A DNA stretch of 5,856 bases from an uncultured Elusimicrobia bacterium (GTDB taxonomy: Bacteria > Elusimicrobiota > Endomicrobiia > Endomicrobiales > Endomicrobiaceae), in assembly GCA_900321055.1 (NCBI GenBank), contig ONUQ01000032.1:1-5856 (forward strand). The letters run 5' to 3'. Of the stretch, positions 1-5,766 are shown piece after piece. Both the position numbers and the translations under genes were made by a program. The notes under the pieces were generated by a model. That model was given only the letters and a program-made list of their open reading frames with translations, ran no database searches and had not been told where the DNA came from. The stretch's first letter is position 1, and each line of letters opens with the position of its first letter.

Positions 1-31
1 AAAGATTAGTTTTATATTATTATTGTTGTTA

Positions 32-826
32 TTATCTGCTTATAAATTGTATCAGGTAATAAAATATCGGGGCACAAAACAGATAAGAATCAAATCTGTC
101 CAACATTCCTCCATGTCCCGGAATAATGTTTCCCGAATCTTTAATATTACAATCTCTTTTAAATAAAGATTCTGCAAGATCTGAAAATTGTCCCACAAAA
201 GAAATAACTAATGCATAAATTATAGATTCAGAGTTTGTCATTACTTCTTGCATAAACAAATGTCTGTAAGCTAATGATACTATTATTGCCGTTACTACAC
301 CTGCAATTGCACCTTCTACGGTTTTTTTAGGACTTACAATAGAAGCAAGTTTATGTTTACCGAATTTTTTACCTATAAAATATGCTCCGGTATCCAACAT
401 CCATATATTAACAAACAGAAATATAATATAGTGCATTCCGTAATTATCAATATTTCTAATTAAAATCATATGAAATAATGTCCATGTTATAAAAAATGCA
501 CCAAAACATGTAATTGATAATCTACAGGAAACATTTTCTACCGATTTTTTTAACATTGCACAAAAGAATAATACAAATATGGACAATATTATAAATTCCT
601 GAACATAACTGCCGATACTGAGAACTATAAAAAATAATATAGCTATAACGGTACCTAATATATTCATAGGATTATATTTTTTACATATAGAATAAAATTC
701 CATAACAGAAAATAACACTACCGTAAAAAACATTATATGGAATGCAAGTCCGCCGTAATATATACATGCTATGACTATCGGAATTCCAACCAATGCCGTT
801 AAAATTCTTATAACCAAATTATTCAT
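32..826 (-). CDS. cdsA: Phosphatidate cytidylyltransferase (CDP-diacylglycerol synthase)
   Basis: This integral membrane enzyme converts phosphatidic acid and CTP to CDP-diacylglycerol, the branch-point precursor of bacterial phospholipids. The 264-residue protein is hydrophobic through most of its length, with several probable membrane helices (about residues 5-25, 28-45, 55-73, 76-92, 105-123, 132-150, 173-187, 201-213 and 247-262). The family signature is complete near the C-terminus: SLFKR at 220-224, KDSG at 229-232, then HGG-x-x-DRFD at 238-246, which carries the metal- and substrate-binding acidic residues. DTGAY (145-149) and SPKKTVEG (165-172) are also family-typical. The ATG is preceded at 9 nt by GGAGG (836-840), which lies inside the last codons of uppS. 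The two genes are 2 bases apart, so translation is probably coupled. The length is normal for the family. The stop lies 31 bases from the window edge, so the next operon gene is not visible. Confidence 0.96.
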   Translation of the reverse strand: MNNLVIRILTALVGIPIVIACIYYGGLAFHIMFFTVVLFSVMEFYSICKKYNPMNILGTVIAILFFIVLSIGSYVQEFIILSIFVLFFCAMLKKSVENVSCRLSITCFGAFFITWTLFHMILIRNIDNYGMHYIIFLFVNIWMLDTGAYFIGKKFGKHKLASIVSPKKTVEGAIAGVVTAIIVSLAYRHLFMQEVMTNSESIIYALVISFVGQFSDLAESLFKRDCNIKDSGNIIPGHGGMLDRFDSYLFCAPIFYYLIQFISR

Positions 827-828
827 TA

Positions 829-1536
829 TTATATTCCTCCAAATCTCCTATCTCTGCTTTGATAATCAATAATTGCTTTACAAAAATCTTCTTCCTTAAA
901 ATCCGGCCATAAAACATTCGTTATATACAGTTCGGTATATGCTATTTGCCATAACAGAAAATTAGAAATTCTATTTTCCCCCGAAGTTCTTATTAATAAA
1001 TCAGGATCGGGAAGTCCTTTTGTATACAAACTGTCAGCAAAATCCTGCTCGGTAGGATTTTTTATGCCTTCATCTATTAATTTTTTGCAAGCCATCAATA
1101 TTTCTTGTCTTGCACCGTAATTCAGTGCAATATTCAATACAAGACCTTTAAGATTTTTTGTTTTATCAATAGCAGTTTTTAATTCTTCCTGAATAGCTGT
1201 AGACATTTTTGAAATATCACCAATAACCCTAAACGAAATTTCATTTTTTATCATATTTGATAATTCACTTTTTAAATAAGCTTTTAGTAATGTCATTATT
1301 GCGGAAACTTCATCTTTTGGTCTTTGCCAATTTTCCGTAGAAAAAGCATATAGGGTCAAAACCTGTATATTGAACTTTCTTGCAAGTTCAACAATTCTTT
1401 TTACAGTCTTGACCCCATTTGTATGTCCGATAGTTCTGGGCAACTTTCTTTTTTTTGCCCATCTTCCATTACCATCCATAATTATTGCAATATGTTTTGG
1501 TAATTTTGTTAAATCTATCTGTTTGTCTAAAGTCAC
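829..1536 (-). CDS. uppS: Undecaprenyl diphosphate synthase (cis-prenyltransferase)
   Basis: This cytosolic, membrane-associated enzyme adds isopentenyl diphosphate units to farnesyl diphosphate to build C55 undecaprenyl diphosphate, the carrier lipid for peptidoglycan and other envelope polymers. Visible motifs are MDGNGRWA at 20-27 with the catalytic Asp21, the IGH at 36-38, FSTENW at 65-70, ALNYGAR at 137-143, and the C-terminal block DPDLLIRTSGE from 177 followed by R189, S191, N192 and W196, which forms the IPP-binding site. The 235 residues are a normal length. The start is GTG: the frame has a stop three codons upstream (1543-1545), and the first internal ATG would fall inside the active-site motif. 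No Shine-Dalgarno sequence precedes the GTG. It lies 9 bases after the ferredoxin stop in the same frame, so translation by re-initiation is the likely mode. The short lead-in before LPKHIAIIMDGNGRW is typical of the family. Confidence 0.95.
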   Translation of the reverse strand: MTLDKQIDLTKLPKHIAIIMDGNGRWAKKRKLPRTIGHTNGVKTVKRIVELARKFNIQVLTLYAFSTENWQRPKDEVSAIMTLLKAYLKSELSNMIKNEISFRVIGDISKMSTAIQEELKTAIDKTKNLKGLVLNIALNYGARQEILMACKKLIDEGIKNPTEQDFADSLYTKGLPDPDLLIRTSGENRISNFLLWQIAYTELYITNVLWPDFKEEDFCKAIIDYQSRDRRFGGI

Positions 1537-1545
1537 TTGTGTTTA

Positions 1546-1719
1546 CTACTTTTGTGAAATTGCATTTACAGGGCAATTAGATGCACATGCTCCGCATTCA
1601 ACACATGTATCACCGATTTCATATTTGTTATCTTCTGTTGCCTTTATTGCTTCTACAGGGCAATTAGATGCACATGCTCCGCAACCAACACAAACATTTT
1701 TGTCTATTACATAAGCCAT
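1546..1719 (-). CDS. 2[4Fe-4S] bacterial-type ferredoxin (57 aa)
   Basis: This is a small soluble electron carrier of the clostridial ferredoxin type. The 57-residue product has two complete C-x2-C-x2-C-x3-C-P cluster motifs, with cysteines at 10, 13, 16, 20 and at 39, 42, 45, 49, each followed by Pro; together these bind two [4Fe-4S] clusters. The protein starts MAYVIDKNVC, as many clostridial ferredoxins do. The ATG has a strong GGAGG at 1728-1732, 8 nt upstream, and the frame ends in tandem stops TAG TAA. It sits between frr and uppS, a position where these operons usually have no gene. Genes that commonly follow cdsA elsewhere include dxr, rseP and ispG; IspG needs low-potential electrons, so a supply role is possible, but those genes are outside this window. 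Ten codons of the two motifs are identical at DNA level. The gene family is certain; the electron-transfer partner is unknown. Confidence 0.95.
   Translation of the reverse strand: MAYVIDKNVCVGCGACASNCPVEAIKATEDNKYEIGDTCVECGACASNCPVNAISQK
1567..1683 (-). repeat. Perfect 30-bp direct repeat inside the ferredoxin gene
   Basis: Bases 1567-1596 and 1654-1683 are identical over 30 bp and are offset by 87 bp, exactly 29 codons. Each copy encodes CGACASNCPV, codons 13-22 and 42-51 of the ferredoxin, with identical choice even at synonymous sites (for example TGC, TGT, TGC for the three cysteines). The two-fold repeat of the protein fold is ancient and known for this family. The absence of any synonymous difference suggests a recent duplication or gene conversion between the halves. 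Confidence 0.95.
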
Positions 1720-1795
1720 TTTTCTTTCCTCCGTTTTATATTTATTCCATAAATTTTTAGTTTACAAATCTTCTAAATTTTTTATTATTTTTTTT

Positions 1796-1825
1796 ATTCT
1801 ATCAAAACACTGCATTTACGGTTCA
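1796..1825 (-). promoter_or_regulatory. Candidate internal promoter before the ferredoxin gene
   Basis: The 143 bases between frr and the ferredoxin gene hold no hairpin followed by a T-run in the direction of transcription, so read-through from frr is expected. Within the gap an extended -10 element, TG-A-TAGAAT (1796-1804), resembles the extended -10 of the rpsB promoter. The best -35 at 18-nt spacing is a poor TGAACC (1820-1825). It would start RNA near 1789, about 70 nt before the ferredoxin ATG. In DNA this AT-rich, -10-like sequences occur by chance, so this is only a candidate. Confidence 0.3.
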
Positions 1826-1862
1826 CATCTAAAACTTACTTTAAAGAAAATTTCCTTATATT

Positions 1863-2423
1863 TTATATTTTAAGCAAATCTTCTTCTTTTTGTTTAACTA
1901 ATTCTTCTATTTTGGCAATATAGTTATCCGTTAGTTTTTGAACATCTGCTTCATACTTCATTTTGTCGTCTTCGGTAATAGCCTTCTCTTTTTCTAATTT
2001 TTTTATTTCATCAACTATTCGCCTTCTTTCATTTCTAATCGCAACTCTATAATCTTCAGACATTTTATTTACAACTTTAATAATTTCTCTTCTTCTTTCC
2101 TCTGTAAGTGCGGGAATGGATATTCTTATAAGTTTCCCGTCATTTACGGGTGTAAGCCCTAAATCTGATTTTAATATGGCTTTTTCTATTGCATTAAGTT
2201 GAGACATATCCCAAGGTCTTATTTCCAGTGTTCTTCCATCAGGGACACTTACTCCTGCAACTTGATTTAAGGCTAATAAAGAACCATAACTTTCAACTTT
2301 TATTCCGTCCAAAAGAGCAGCATTTGCTCTACCGGTTCTGACAGTAGAAAAATCATGTTTTACTTTTTCTATAGTTTTTTTCATAGCTTCTTCACCGGAT
2401 GTTAGAAGTTCTTTTGGCAACAT
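1863..2423 (-). CDS. frr: Ribosome recycling factor
   Basis: RRF works with EF-G to split post-termination ribosomes into subunits so that they can start again. The 186-residue length matches the usual 185 or so. The N-terminal helix leads into VRTGRA (28-33), the hinge before domain II (about 32-104), which includes PDGRTLEIRPWD (61-72) and a SDLGLTP-VNDG stretch (86-96). Domain I resumes with IPALTEERRRE (103-113), and the charged C-terminal helices hold the basic VAIRNERRR block (127-135) followed by DEIKKLEK. The ATG has a strong GGAGGAG at 2427-2433, 3 nt upstream, or about 5 nt if the first GGAGG is used. It begins 19 bases after the pyrH stop and is the last of the tightly packed rpsB-tsf-pyrH-frr group. 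I see nothing missing. Confidence 0.97.
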   Translation of the reverse strand: MLPKELLTSGEEAMKKTIEKVKHDFSTVRTGRANAALLDGIKVESYGSLLALNQVAGVSVPDGRTLEIRPWDMSQLNAIEKAILKSDLGLTPVNDGKLIRISIPALTEERRREIIKVVNKMSEDYRVAIRNERRRIVDEIKKLEKEKAITEDDKMKYEADVQKLTDNYIAKIEELVKQKEEDLLKI

Positions 2424-2442
2424 TTTCTCCTCCTTTATTTAG

Positions 2443-3138
2443 TTATTTAGATACGATGGTTCCTATATTTTGACCATCTAATGCTTTCTTTAAATTTCCT
2501 TTCTTATGAAAATCAAAAACATATATTTCTATATTATTTTCCATACATAACAAGAAAGCACTTATATCCATTATTTTTAAATTTTTATTTATTGCTTCCC
2601 GATAAGATATTTTATCATATTTCGTTGCTGTTTTGTCTTTTTTAGGATCTGCGGTATAAACACCGTCAACCTGTGTAGCTTTTAAAATAATATCCGCTTT
2701 TATTTCCGAAGCTCTTAAAGCTGCCGTTGTATCAGTGGTAAAGAAAGGATTACCTGTTCCTCCGCCAAAAACAACAACATATCCGTCTTTTAAATAATTT
2801 TCCGCTTTTTGTTGAGAAAATGTTTCACAAAAATTTGTTACTCCGCTTGCAGAAAGAACAACCGATTTTATACCGTTTGACTTTAAAGTTTCCGATATTA
2901 CTATTGCATTCATCACTGTTGCAAGCATACCCATCTTATCAGCCGATACTCTATCTATTTCTTTTCCTGCACCTCTCCAAAGATTTCCTGCACCGACAAC
3001 AATAGAGAGTTCTACTTTATCGGATAAAACAGTTTTTATCTCATCTGCTATCATTTGAACACTTTGCGAACAAACGGAACTACCGTTGCCGGATAATGTT
3101 TCTCCTGAAAGTTTAAGCAGAACTCTCTTATTGTTCAT
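2443..3138 (-). CDS. pyrH: Uridylate (UMP) kinase
   Basis: This cytosolic amino-acid-kinase-fold enzyme phosphorylates UMP to UDP with ATP, feeding pyrimidine nucleotide and UDP-sugar synthesis. Bacterial members are hexameric and usually controlled by GTP and UTP. The 231 residues contain KLSGE (9-13), VVGAGNLWRG (47-56), ADKMGMLATVMN (66-77), GGGTGNPFFTTDT (125-137) and KATQVDGVYTADP (153-165), followed by MDISAF (190-195) and LCMENN (197-202). Two small departures from the common family consensus are Ala50 in the normally Gly-rich GGGN loop and Ser193 where Thr is common; neither suggests inactivity. The ATG is 4 bases after the tsf stop. Its ribosome binding site, GGTGA (3147-3151), is formed by the last two tsf codons, so translation is probably coupled to tsf. 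Confidence 0.97.
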   Translation of the reverse strand: MNNKRVLLKLSGETLSGNGSSVCSQSVQMIADEIKTVLSDKVELSIVVGAGNLWRGAGKEIDRVSADKMGMLATVMNAIVISETLKSNGIKSVVLSASGVTNFCETFSQQKAENYLKDGYVVVFGGGTGNPFFTTDTTAALRASEIKADIILKATQVDGVYTADPKKDKTATKYDKISYREAINKNLKIMDISAFLLCMENNIEIYVFDFHKKGNLKKALDGQNIGTIVSK

Positions 3139-3142
3139 TTAT

Positions 3143-3985
3143 TTATTCACCAATTTTAAATCTTGCAAACTCTTTAACAACTATATCTTTACTGACTTTT
3201 TCAATAACTGTTTTTATTGAATCTTTTTCTTCTCTCATATACGGTTGTTCAATCAAACATATTTGAGAATAGAATTTATTTAATTTACCGAGAACAATTT
3301 TTTCAATTATGTTAGCCGGTTTTCCTTCTTCCTGAAGCTGTTTAACATAAATTGCTTTTTCTTCTTCTAATTTTTCCTGAGGAACCTGATCTCTTGTAAT
3401 ATAAAGAGGGTTAACTGCTGCAATTTGCATTGCAATTTCTTTTTCAAGGTTTTTAAATGCTTCACTTGCAACAACATCTGCAGGAGCTTCAAAATTTACC
3501 AATACTCCCAAAGAATTATTCATGTGGATATATGAAGCAATTTCACCGCTTGTTGTAAATTTTGCGGTTCTTTTTAAAACTATATTTTCACCAATTGTTC
3601 CGATAGCTTCTTTTATAACATCTTGAACAGTTCTGGTATCATCAAATTTTTGTTCCAATATATTGTCCTGTGTTGCCGATTTCATAACAAATGATGCTAA
3701 ACTGTCTGCGAGTTCTTTAAATTTATCCGTTCTTGCAACAAAATCGGTTTCGCAATCAAGCTCCACTAAAACACCTTGTTTTTTATCTTCAGAAAGTTGT
3801 GCAACAACAACACCTTGTTTAGCTACTCTGTCTGCTCTTTTAACGGCTGAAGCAATACCCTTTTCTCTTAAGATTTTTACTGCCGTTTCTATATTATTAT
3901 TAGCTTCTTTTAAAGCATTATTACAATCTTTTATTCCTGCACCTGTCATTTCTCTAAGTTTTGTTATAAGTTCAATGGCTGACAT
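3143..3985 (-). CDS. tsf: Translation elongation factor Ts
   Basis: EF-Ts is the nucleotide exchange factor that releases GDP from EF-Tu. The 280-residue protein, close to the 283 of E. coli, has the N-terminal UBA-like EF-Tu-binding domain (about 1-54) with MTGAGIKDCNNAL (13-25) and ALKEANNNIETAVKILREKG. It then has the core signature CETDFVAR (78-85), whose TDFV part contacts EF-Tu. In the C-terminal half are YIHMNNSLGVLV (152-163), EIAMQIAAVNPLYI (183-196), a charged helical stretch (about 203-230, the likely coiled-coil) and GKLNKFYSQICLIEQPY (233-249). The common YIHGGG is replaced by YIHMNN. The ATG lies 2 bases after the rpsB stop, and its GGGAGAG ribosome binding site (3991-3997) is made from the last rpsB codons. 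S2 and EF-Ts synthesis are therefore probably translationally linked. Confidence 0.97.
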   Translation of the reverse strand: MSAIELITKLREMTGAGIKDCNNALKEANNNIETAVKILREKGIASAVKRADRVAKQGVVVAQLSEDKKQGVLVELDCETDFVARTDKFKELADSLASFVMKSATQDNILEQKFDDTRTVQDVIKEAIGTIGENIVLKRTAKFTTSGEIASYIHMNNSLGVLVNFEAPADVVASEAFKNLEKEIAMQIAAVNPLYITRDQVPQEKLEEEKAIYVKQLQEEGKPANIIEKIVLGKLNKFYSQICLIEQPYMREEKDSIKTVIEKVSKDIVVKEFARFKIGE

Positions 3986-3987
3986 AA

Positions 3988-4812
3988 TTACTCTCCCTTA
4001 ACTTCTTCTTTTTCTTCTACAACTTCTTTTTCTTCCGTAACTTCCTTATTTTCTACAACTTCTTCGGTTGCTTCTGCTACTTCTTTAACTTCTGCCCCGG
4101 CTTCTATTGCACCATCTTCCTGTTTATTTTCAATTCCCTTTCCTTCAAGAATCGCATCCGCTATAACAGAACAGAACAATTTTACTGCTCTTATGGCATC
4201 ATCGTTTCCCGGTATAGGATAATCTATTAAGTCAGGATCGCAGTTTGTATCACATACTGCTACTACGGGAATATTTAATTTTCTTGCTTCTGCCAAAGCG
4301 GTTGCTTCTTCAACGGGATCTATAATGAACATAACTTCAGGAAGTTTGTTCATGTTTTTCAATCCTTCAAGAGATTTTTCCAACTTAATTCTTTCTTTTT
4401 CTTTTTGAGATTGTTCTTTTTTTGAAAGAACTTGAAATATTCCGTTTTCTTTCATAGCTTCAAGTTCTTTAAGTCTTGCTATGGACTTTTTTAATGTTTC
4501 AAAATTTGTGAGTGTTCCGCCCAACCATCTTTCACATACGAAATATGAACCGCATCTTAATGCTTCCTCTTTAATCGGTCCCTGAGCTTGTTTTTTTGTT
4601 CCTACAAAAAGGAAATCTTTTCCTTCTGCAGCAAAATCTCTAACTACTTTATAAACTTTTTTAAACTCTTTTAAAGTTTTTTGAAGGTCTATAATGTGAA
4701 TTTTGTTTCTGCTACCAAAAATGAATTTTCCCATTTTCGGATTCCATCTTCTTGTCTGATGTCCAAAATGAACACCGGATTCCAACAACGACTTCATTGT
4801 TACATTTGCCAT
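3988..4812 (-). CDS. rpsB: 30S ribosomal protein S2
   Basis: S2 binds late in small-subunit assembly at the head-body junction and is needed for translation initiation. The 274 residues show the family landmarks: [19 protein letters not shown] (9-27), [17 protein letters not shown] (30-46), RWLGGTLTN (95-103), a charged helical hairpin (about 108-155), and [12 protein letters not shown] (165-176) leading to the [21 protein letters not shown] block (188-208). After about residue 228 it carries an acidic, low-complexity tail of about 47 residues built from Glu, Val, Lys and Ala. This makes it longer than the 241-residue E. coli protein; tails of variable length occur in S2. The ATG has AAGGAG at 4823-4828 with a 10-nt spacer. 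A second ATG only 2 nt after that site is out of frame. It is the first gene of the operon, behind a strong promoter and a leader of about 130 nt. Confidence 0.97.
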   Translation of the reverse strand: MANVTMKSLLESGVHFGHQTRRWNPKMGKFIFGSRNKIHIIDLQKTLKEFKKVYKVVRDFAAEGKDFLFVGTKKQAQGPIKEEALRCGSYFVCERWLGGTLTNFETLKKSIARLKELEAMKENGIFQVLSKKEQSQKEKERIKLEKSLEGLKNMNKLPEVMFIIDPVEEATALAEARKLNIPVVAVCDTNCDPDLIDYPIPGNDDAIRAVKLFCSVIADAILEGKGIENKQEDGAIEAGAEVKEVAEATEEVVENKEVTEEKEVVEEKEEVKGE

Positions 4813-4944
4813 TTTTGCATCTCTCCTTTAGTTTTTTTCATCTTTTTAAGATGACCTCCACAAGTTTCAAACCTCAAACCCTTTATATAGGGACTTTTGA
4901 TTAATTCACTTGTGTGTGTATTGTAGCTTATATTAACTAAGCTA
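4813..4944 (-). promoter_or_regulatory. Structured 5' leader of rpsB mRNA, candidate autoregulatory element
   Basis: About 130 nt lie between the predicted start of transcription (near 4942) and the rpsB ATG. In RNA order they can form: a 7-bp hairpin (4938-4944 with 4924-4930, 7-nt loop); a long-range 7-bp stem pairing 4908-4914 with 4859-4865, which encloses a CCCT/AGGG hairpin (4889-4892 with 4879-4882) and a tandem GGTTTGA; a GGAGG at 4855-4859 partly overlapping that stem; and a 7-bp hairpin with a 3-nt loop (4848-4854 with 4838-4844), just upstream of the true ribosome binding site. S2 represses its own mRNA through the leader in gammaproteobacteria. Whether this leader does the same is inference, and I do not recognise it as a named RNA family. 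The last hairpin is followed by A, not T, so it is not a terminator for this transcript. Confidence 0.45.
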
Positions 4945-4948
4945 TTGA

Positions 4949-4977
4949 ATTTTATCAAATATATTACATTTTTTCAA
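4949..4977 (-). promoter_or_regulatory. Sigma-A-type promoter of the rpsB-tsf-pyrH-frr operon
   Basis: A TTGAAA -35 (4972-4977) and a TAAAAT -10 (4949-4954) are separated by exactly 17 nt. A TG dinucleotide (4956-4957) one base upstream of the -10 makes it an extended -10 promoter. The predicted RNA start is near 4942. This strength of match suits a highly expressed ribosomal protein operon. Confidence 0.8.
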
Positions 4978-5084
4978 TGATATGTATATAAACTACAGAT
5001 TATTTTTATTATTTGCGGTACATAAAACAAAAAAAATTGTAAATATTTCATTTTTTTTAAATATATTTTATATATAACTTGCAT
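4978..5084. other. AT-rich intergenic spacer
   Basis: About 107 bases between the ferritin terminator and the rpsB promoter are almost entirely A and T, with runs such as A8 and T8. I see no gene, no convincing second promoter and no clear inverted repeat. The A/T tracts just upstream of the rpsB -35 could act as an UP-element-like or bent-DNA stimulus, but this is only inference from composition. Confidence 0.6.
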
Positions 5085-5124
5085 CTAAAAATAAAAACCT
5101 GCACACAATTTTTGTTGTATGCAG
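5085..5124 (-). terminator. Intrinsic terminator of the ferritin gene
   Basis: In the minus-strand RNA, CTGCATACAA (5115-5124) pairs with TTGTGTGCAG (5099-5108) as a 10-bp stem containing one G-U pair and a 6-nt loop. It is followed at once by GTTTTTATTTTT (5087-5098 region). The hairpin begins about 21 bases after the ferritin stop codon. It separates ferritin transcription from the rpsB operon. Confidence 0.92.
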
Positions 5125-5145
5125 ATTCTATATTTTTTATTAATA

Positions 5146-5664
5146 TTATTTACTTGGTCCTGTTGTTGACGGATTATATTTTCTTTCGGCAAGTTCTGAA
5201 TTCAACATGTACAATGTTTTTGCATCAACGGCAAACATTTTCATTTTCTTTACCAAATCACCTGCATTTTTTTCTTCTTCGGTTTGTTCCTTTATAAACC
5301 AGTCAAGAAATTGCATTGTTTTAAAATCTTTAAGTTTAAAGGCAGCAGAGTAGATCTTGTTAATTAAAGATGTAACATACTGTTCATGTTCCAAACCTGC
5401 TTCCAACGGTTCTTTAATATTTGCAAATACTTTGTTAGGTTTTTCTATTGTATCAAGTTTAACAGATATTCCGTTATCAAGCAAATATCTTCTCATCATC
5501 ATTGCATGCTCCATCTCTTCCTGAGCTTGAATAATGTACCAATTCGCAAAACCGTCCAATCCTTCATCTTCGTAATAATCGGCAAAAGAAAGATATAAGT
5601 ATGCCGAATAAAACTCTTTATTAACCTGTTCATTAATAAGGTCTGCTACTTTTTTATCTAACAT
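5146..5664 (-). CDS. ftn: Non-heme ferritin (FtnA type)
   Basis: This iron-storage protein forms a 24-subunit shell that oxidises Fe(II) and stores it as a ferric mineral. The 172-residue protein is a four-helix bundle. Its ferroxidase-centre residues fall at the same numbers as in E. coli FtnA: Glu17, Glu50, His53, Glu94 and Gln127, with the third-site residues Glu49, Glu126 and Glu130, and the conserved Tyr24 and Trp122. This predicts a catalytically active, H-like ferritin. The ATG is preceded by a G-rich ribosome binding site, GGGGAGGGG (5668-5676). The gene has its own promoter and terminator, so it is probably a single-gene transcript, unlinked in regulation to the rpsB operon. The C-terminus (NPSTTGPSK) is a short flexible tail. 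Confidence in the family is high; bacterioferritin is less likely given the FtnA-like pattern and the exact numbering match. Confidence 0.96.
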   Translation of the reverse strand: MLDKKVADLINEQVNKEFYSAYLYLSFADYYEDEGLDGFANWYIIQAQEEMEHAMMMRRYLLDNGISVKLDTIEKPNKVFANIKEPLEAGLEHEQYVTSLINKIYSAAFKLKDFKTMQFLDWFIKEQTEEEKNAGDLVKKMKMFAVDAKTLYMLNSELAERKYNPSTTGPSK

Positions 5665-5698
5665 ATTCCCCTCCCCTAAATCGTTTATATCTCAAATT

Positions 5699-5727
5699 AT
5701 TCTATCTTTATAAACATTAATTGTCAA
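5699..5727 (-). promoter_or_regulatory. Sigma-A-type promoter of the ferritin gene
   Basis: A perfect TTGACA -35 (5722-5727) and a TAGAAT -10 (5699-5704) stand 17 nt apart. RNA would start near 5692, giving a 5' leader of about 28 nt before the ATG at 5664. I see no clear Fur or PerR box over it. Confidence 0.85.
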
Positions 5728-5739
5728 GCAGAAACAGCA

Positions 5740-5756
5740 GATTCCGTACCGAAATC
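5740..5756. promoter_or_regulatory. Imperfect palindrome upstream of the ferritin promoter
   Basis: The 17-base GATTCCGTACCGAAATC has a dyad with matching outer arms (GATT/AATC), matched inner positions and two mismatches. It lies 12 bases upstream of the -35 element, where an activator could bind. It does not resemble the Fur or PerR consensus. With only six paired positions this may be chance. Confidence 0.2.
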
Positions 5757-5766
5757 ATTTGTTATA

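Noticed and set aside
1567..1683. Two identical 30-bp repeats with a spacer between, like the smallest possible CRISPR array
   Set aside because: Both copies lie in frame within the ferredoxin gene and encode its two cysteine motifs. There are only two copies, and the 57-bp interval is coding.
1370..1714. Plus-strand open frame of 114 codons
   Set aside because: It is antisense to uppS and the ferredoxin gene, which have complete family motifs. Its internal repeats simply mirror the ferredoxin repeat.
1832..1857. Weak inverted repeat AAGGAA/TTCTTT after frr as a terminator
   Set aside because: The stem is short, contains a wobble pair, and has no T-run after it in the transcription direction.
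3663..4001. Plus-strand open frame of 112 codons opposite tsf
   Set aside because: It is a shadow of tsf, with no family resemblance, and is Ser/Leu/Ala-rich as expected from the complement of a Lys/Glu-rich gene.
4818..4820. ATG just upstream as an alternative rpsB start
   Set aside because: It is only 2 nt after the ribosome binding site and out of frame with S2, stopping after six codons. The [18 protein letters not shown] start is normal for the family.
4831..4854. Hairpin next to a T-run, resembling an intrinsic terminator
   Set aside because: On the minus strand the stem is followed by A residues. On the plus strand the T-run comes before the stem, not after it. It cannot be a standard terminator in either direction.
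5079..5297. Plus-strand open frame of 72 codons across the ferritin terminator
   Set aside because: It runs through the terminator and antisense to the ferritin C-terminus, is Phe/Leu-rich from A/T content, and has no ribosome binding site that I can see.
5690..5727. Fur or PerR box over the ferritin promoter
   Set aside because: The AT-rich stretch has only scattered matches and lacks the inverted symmetry of TTATAATnATTATAA or the Fur box.
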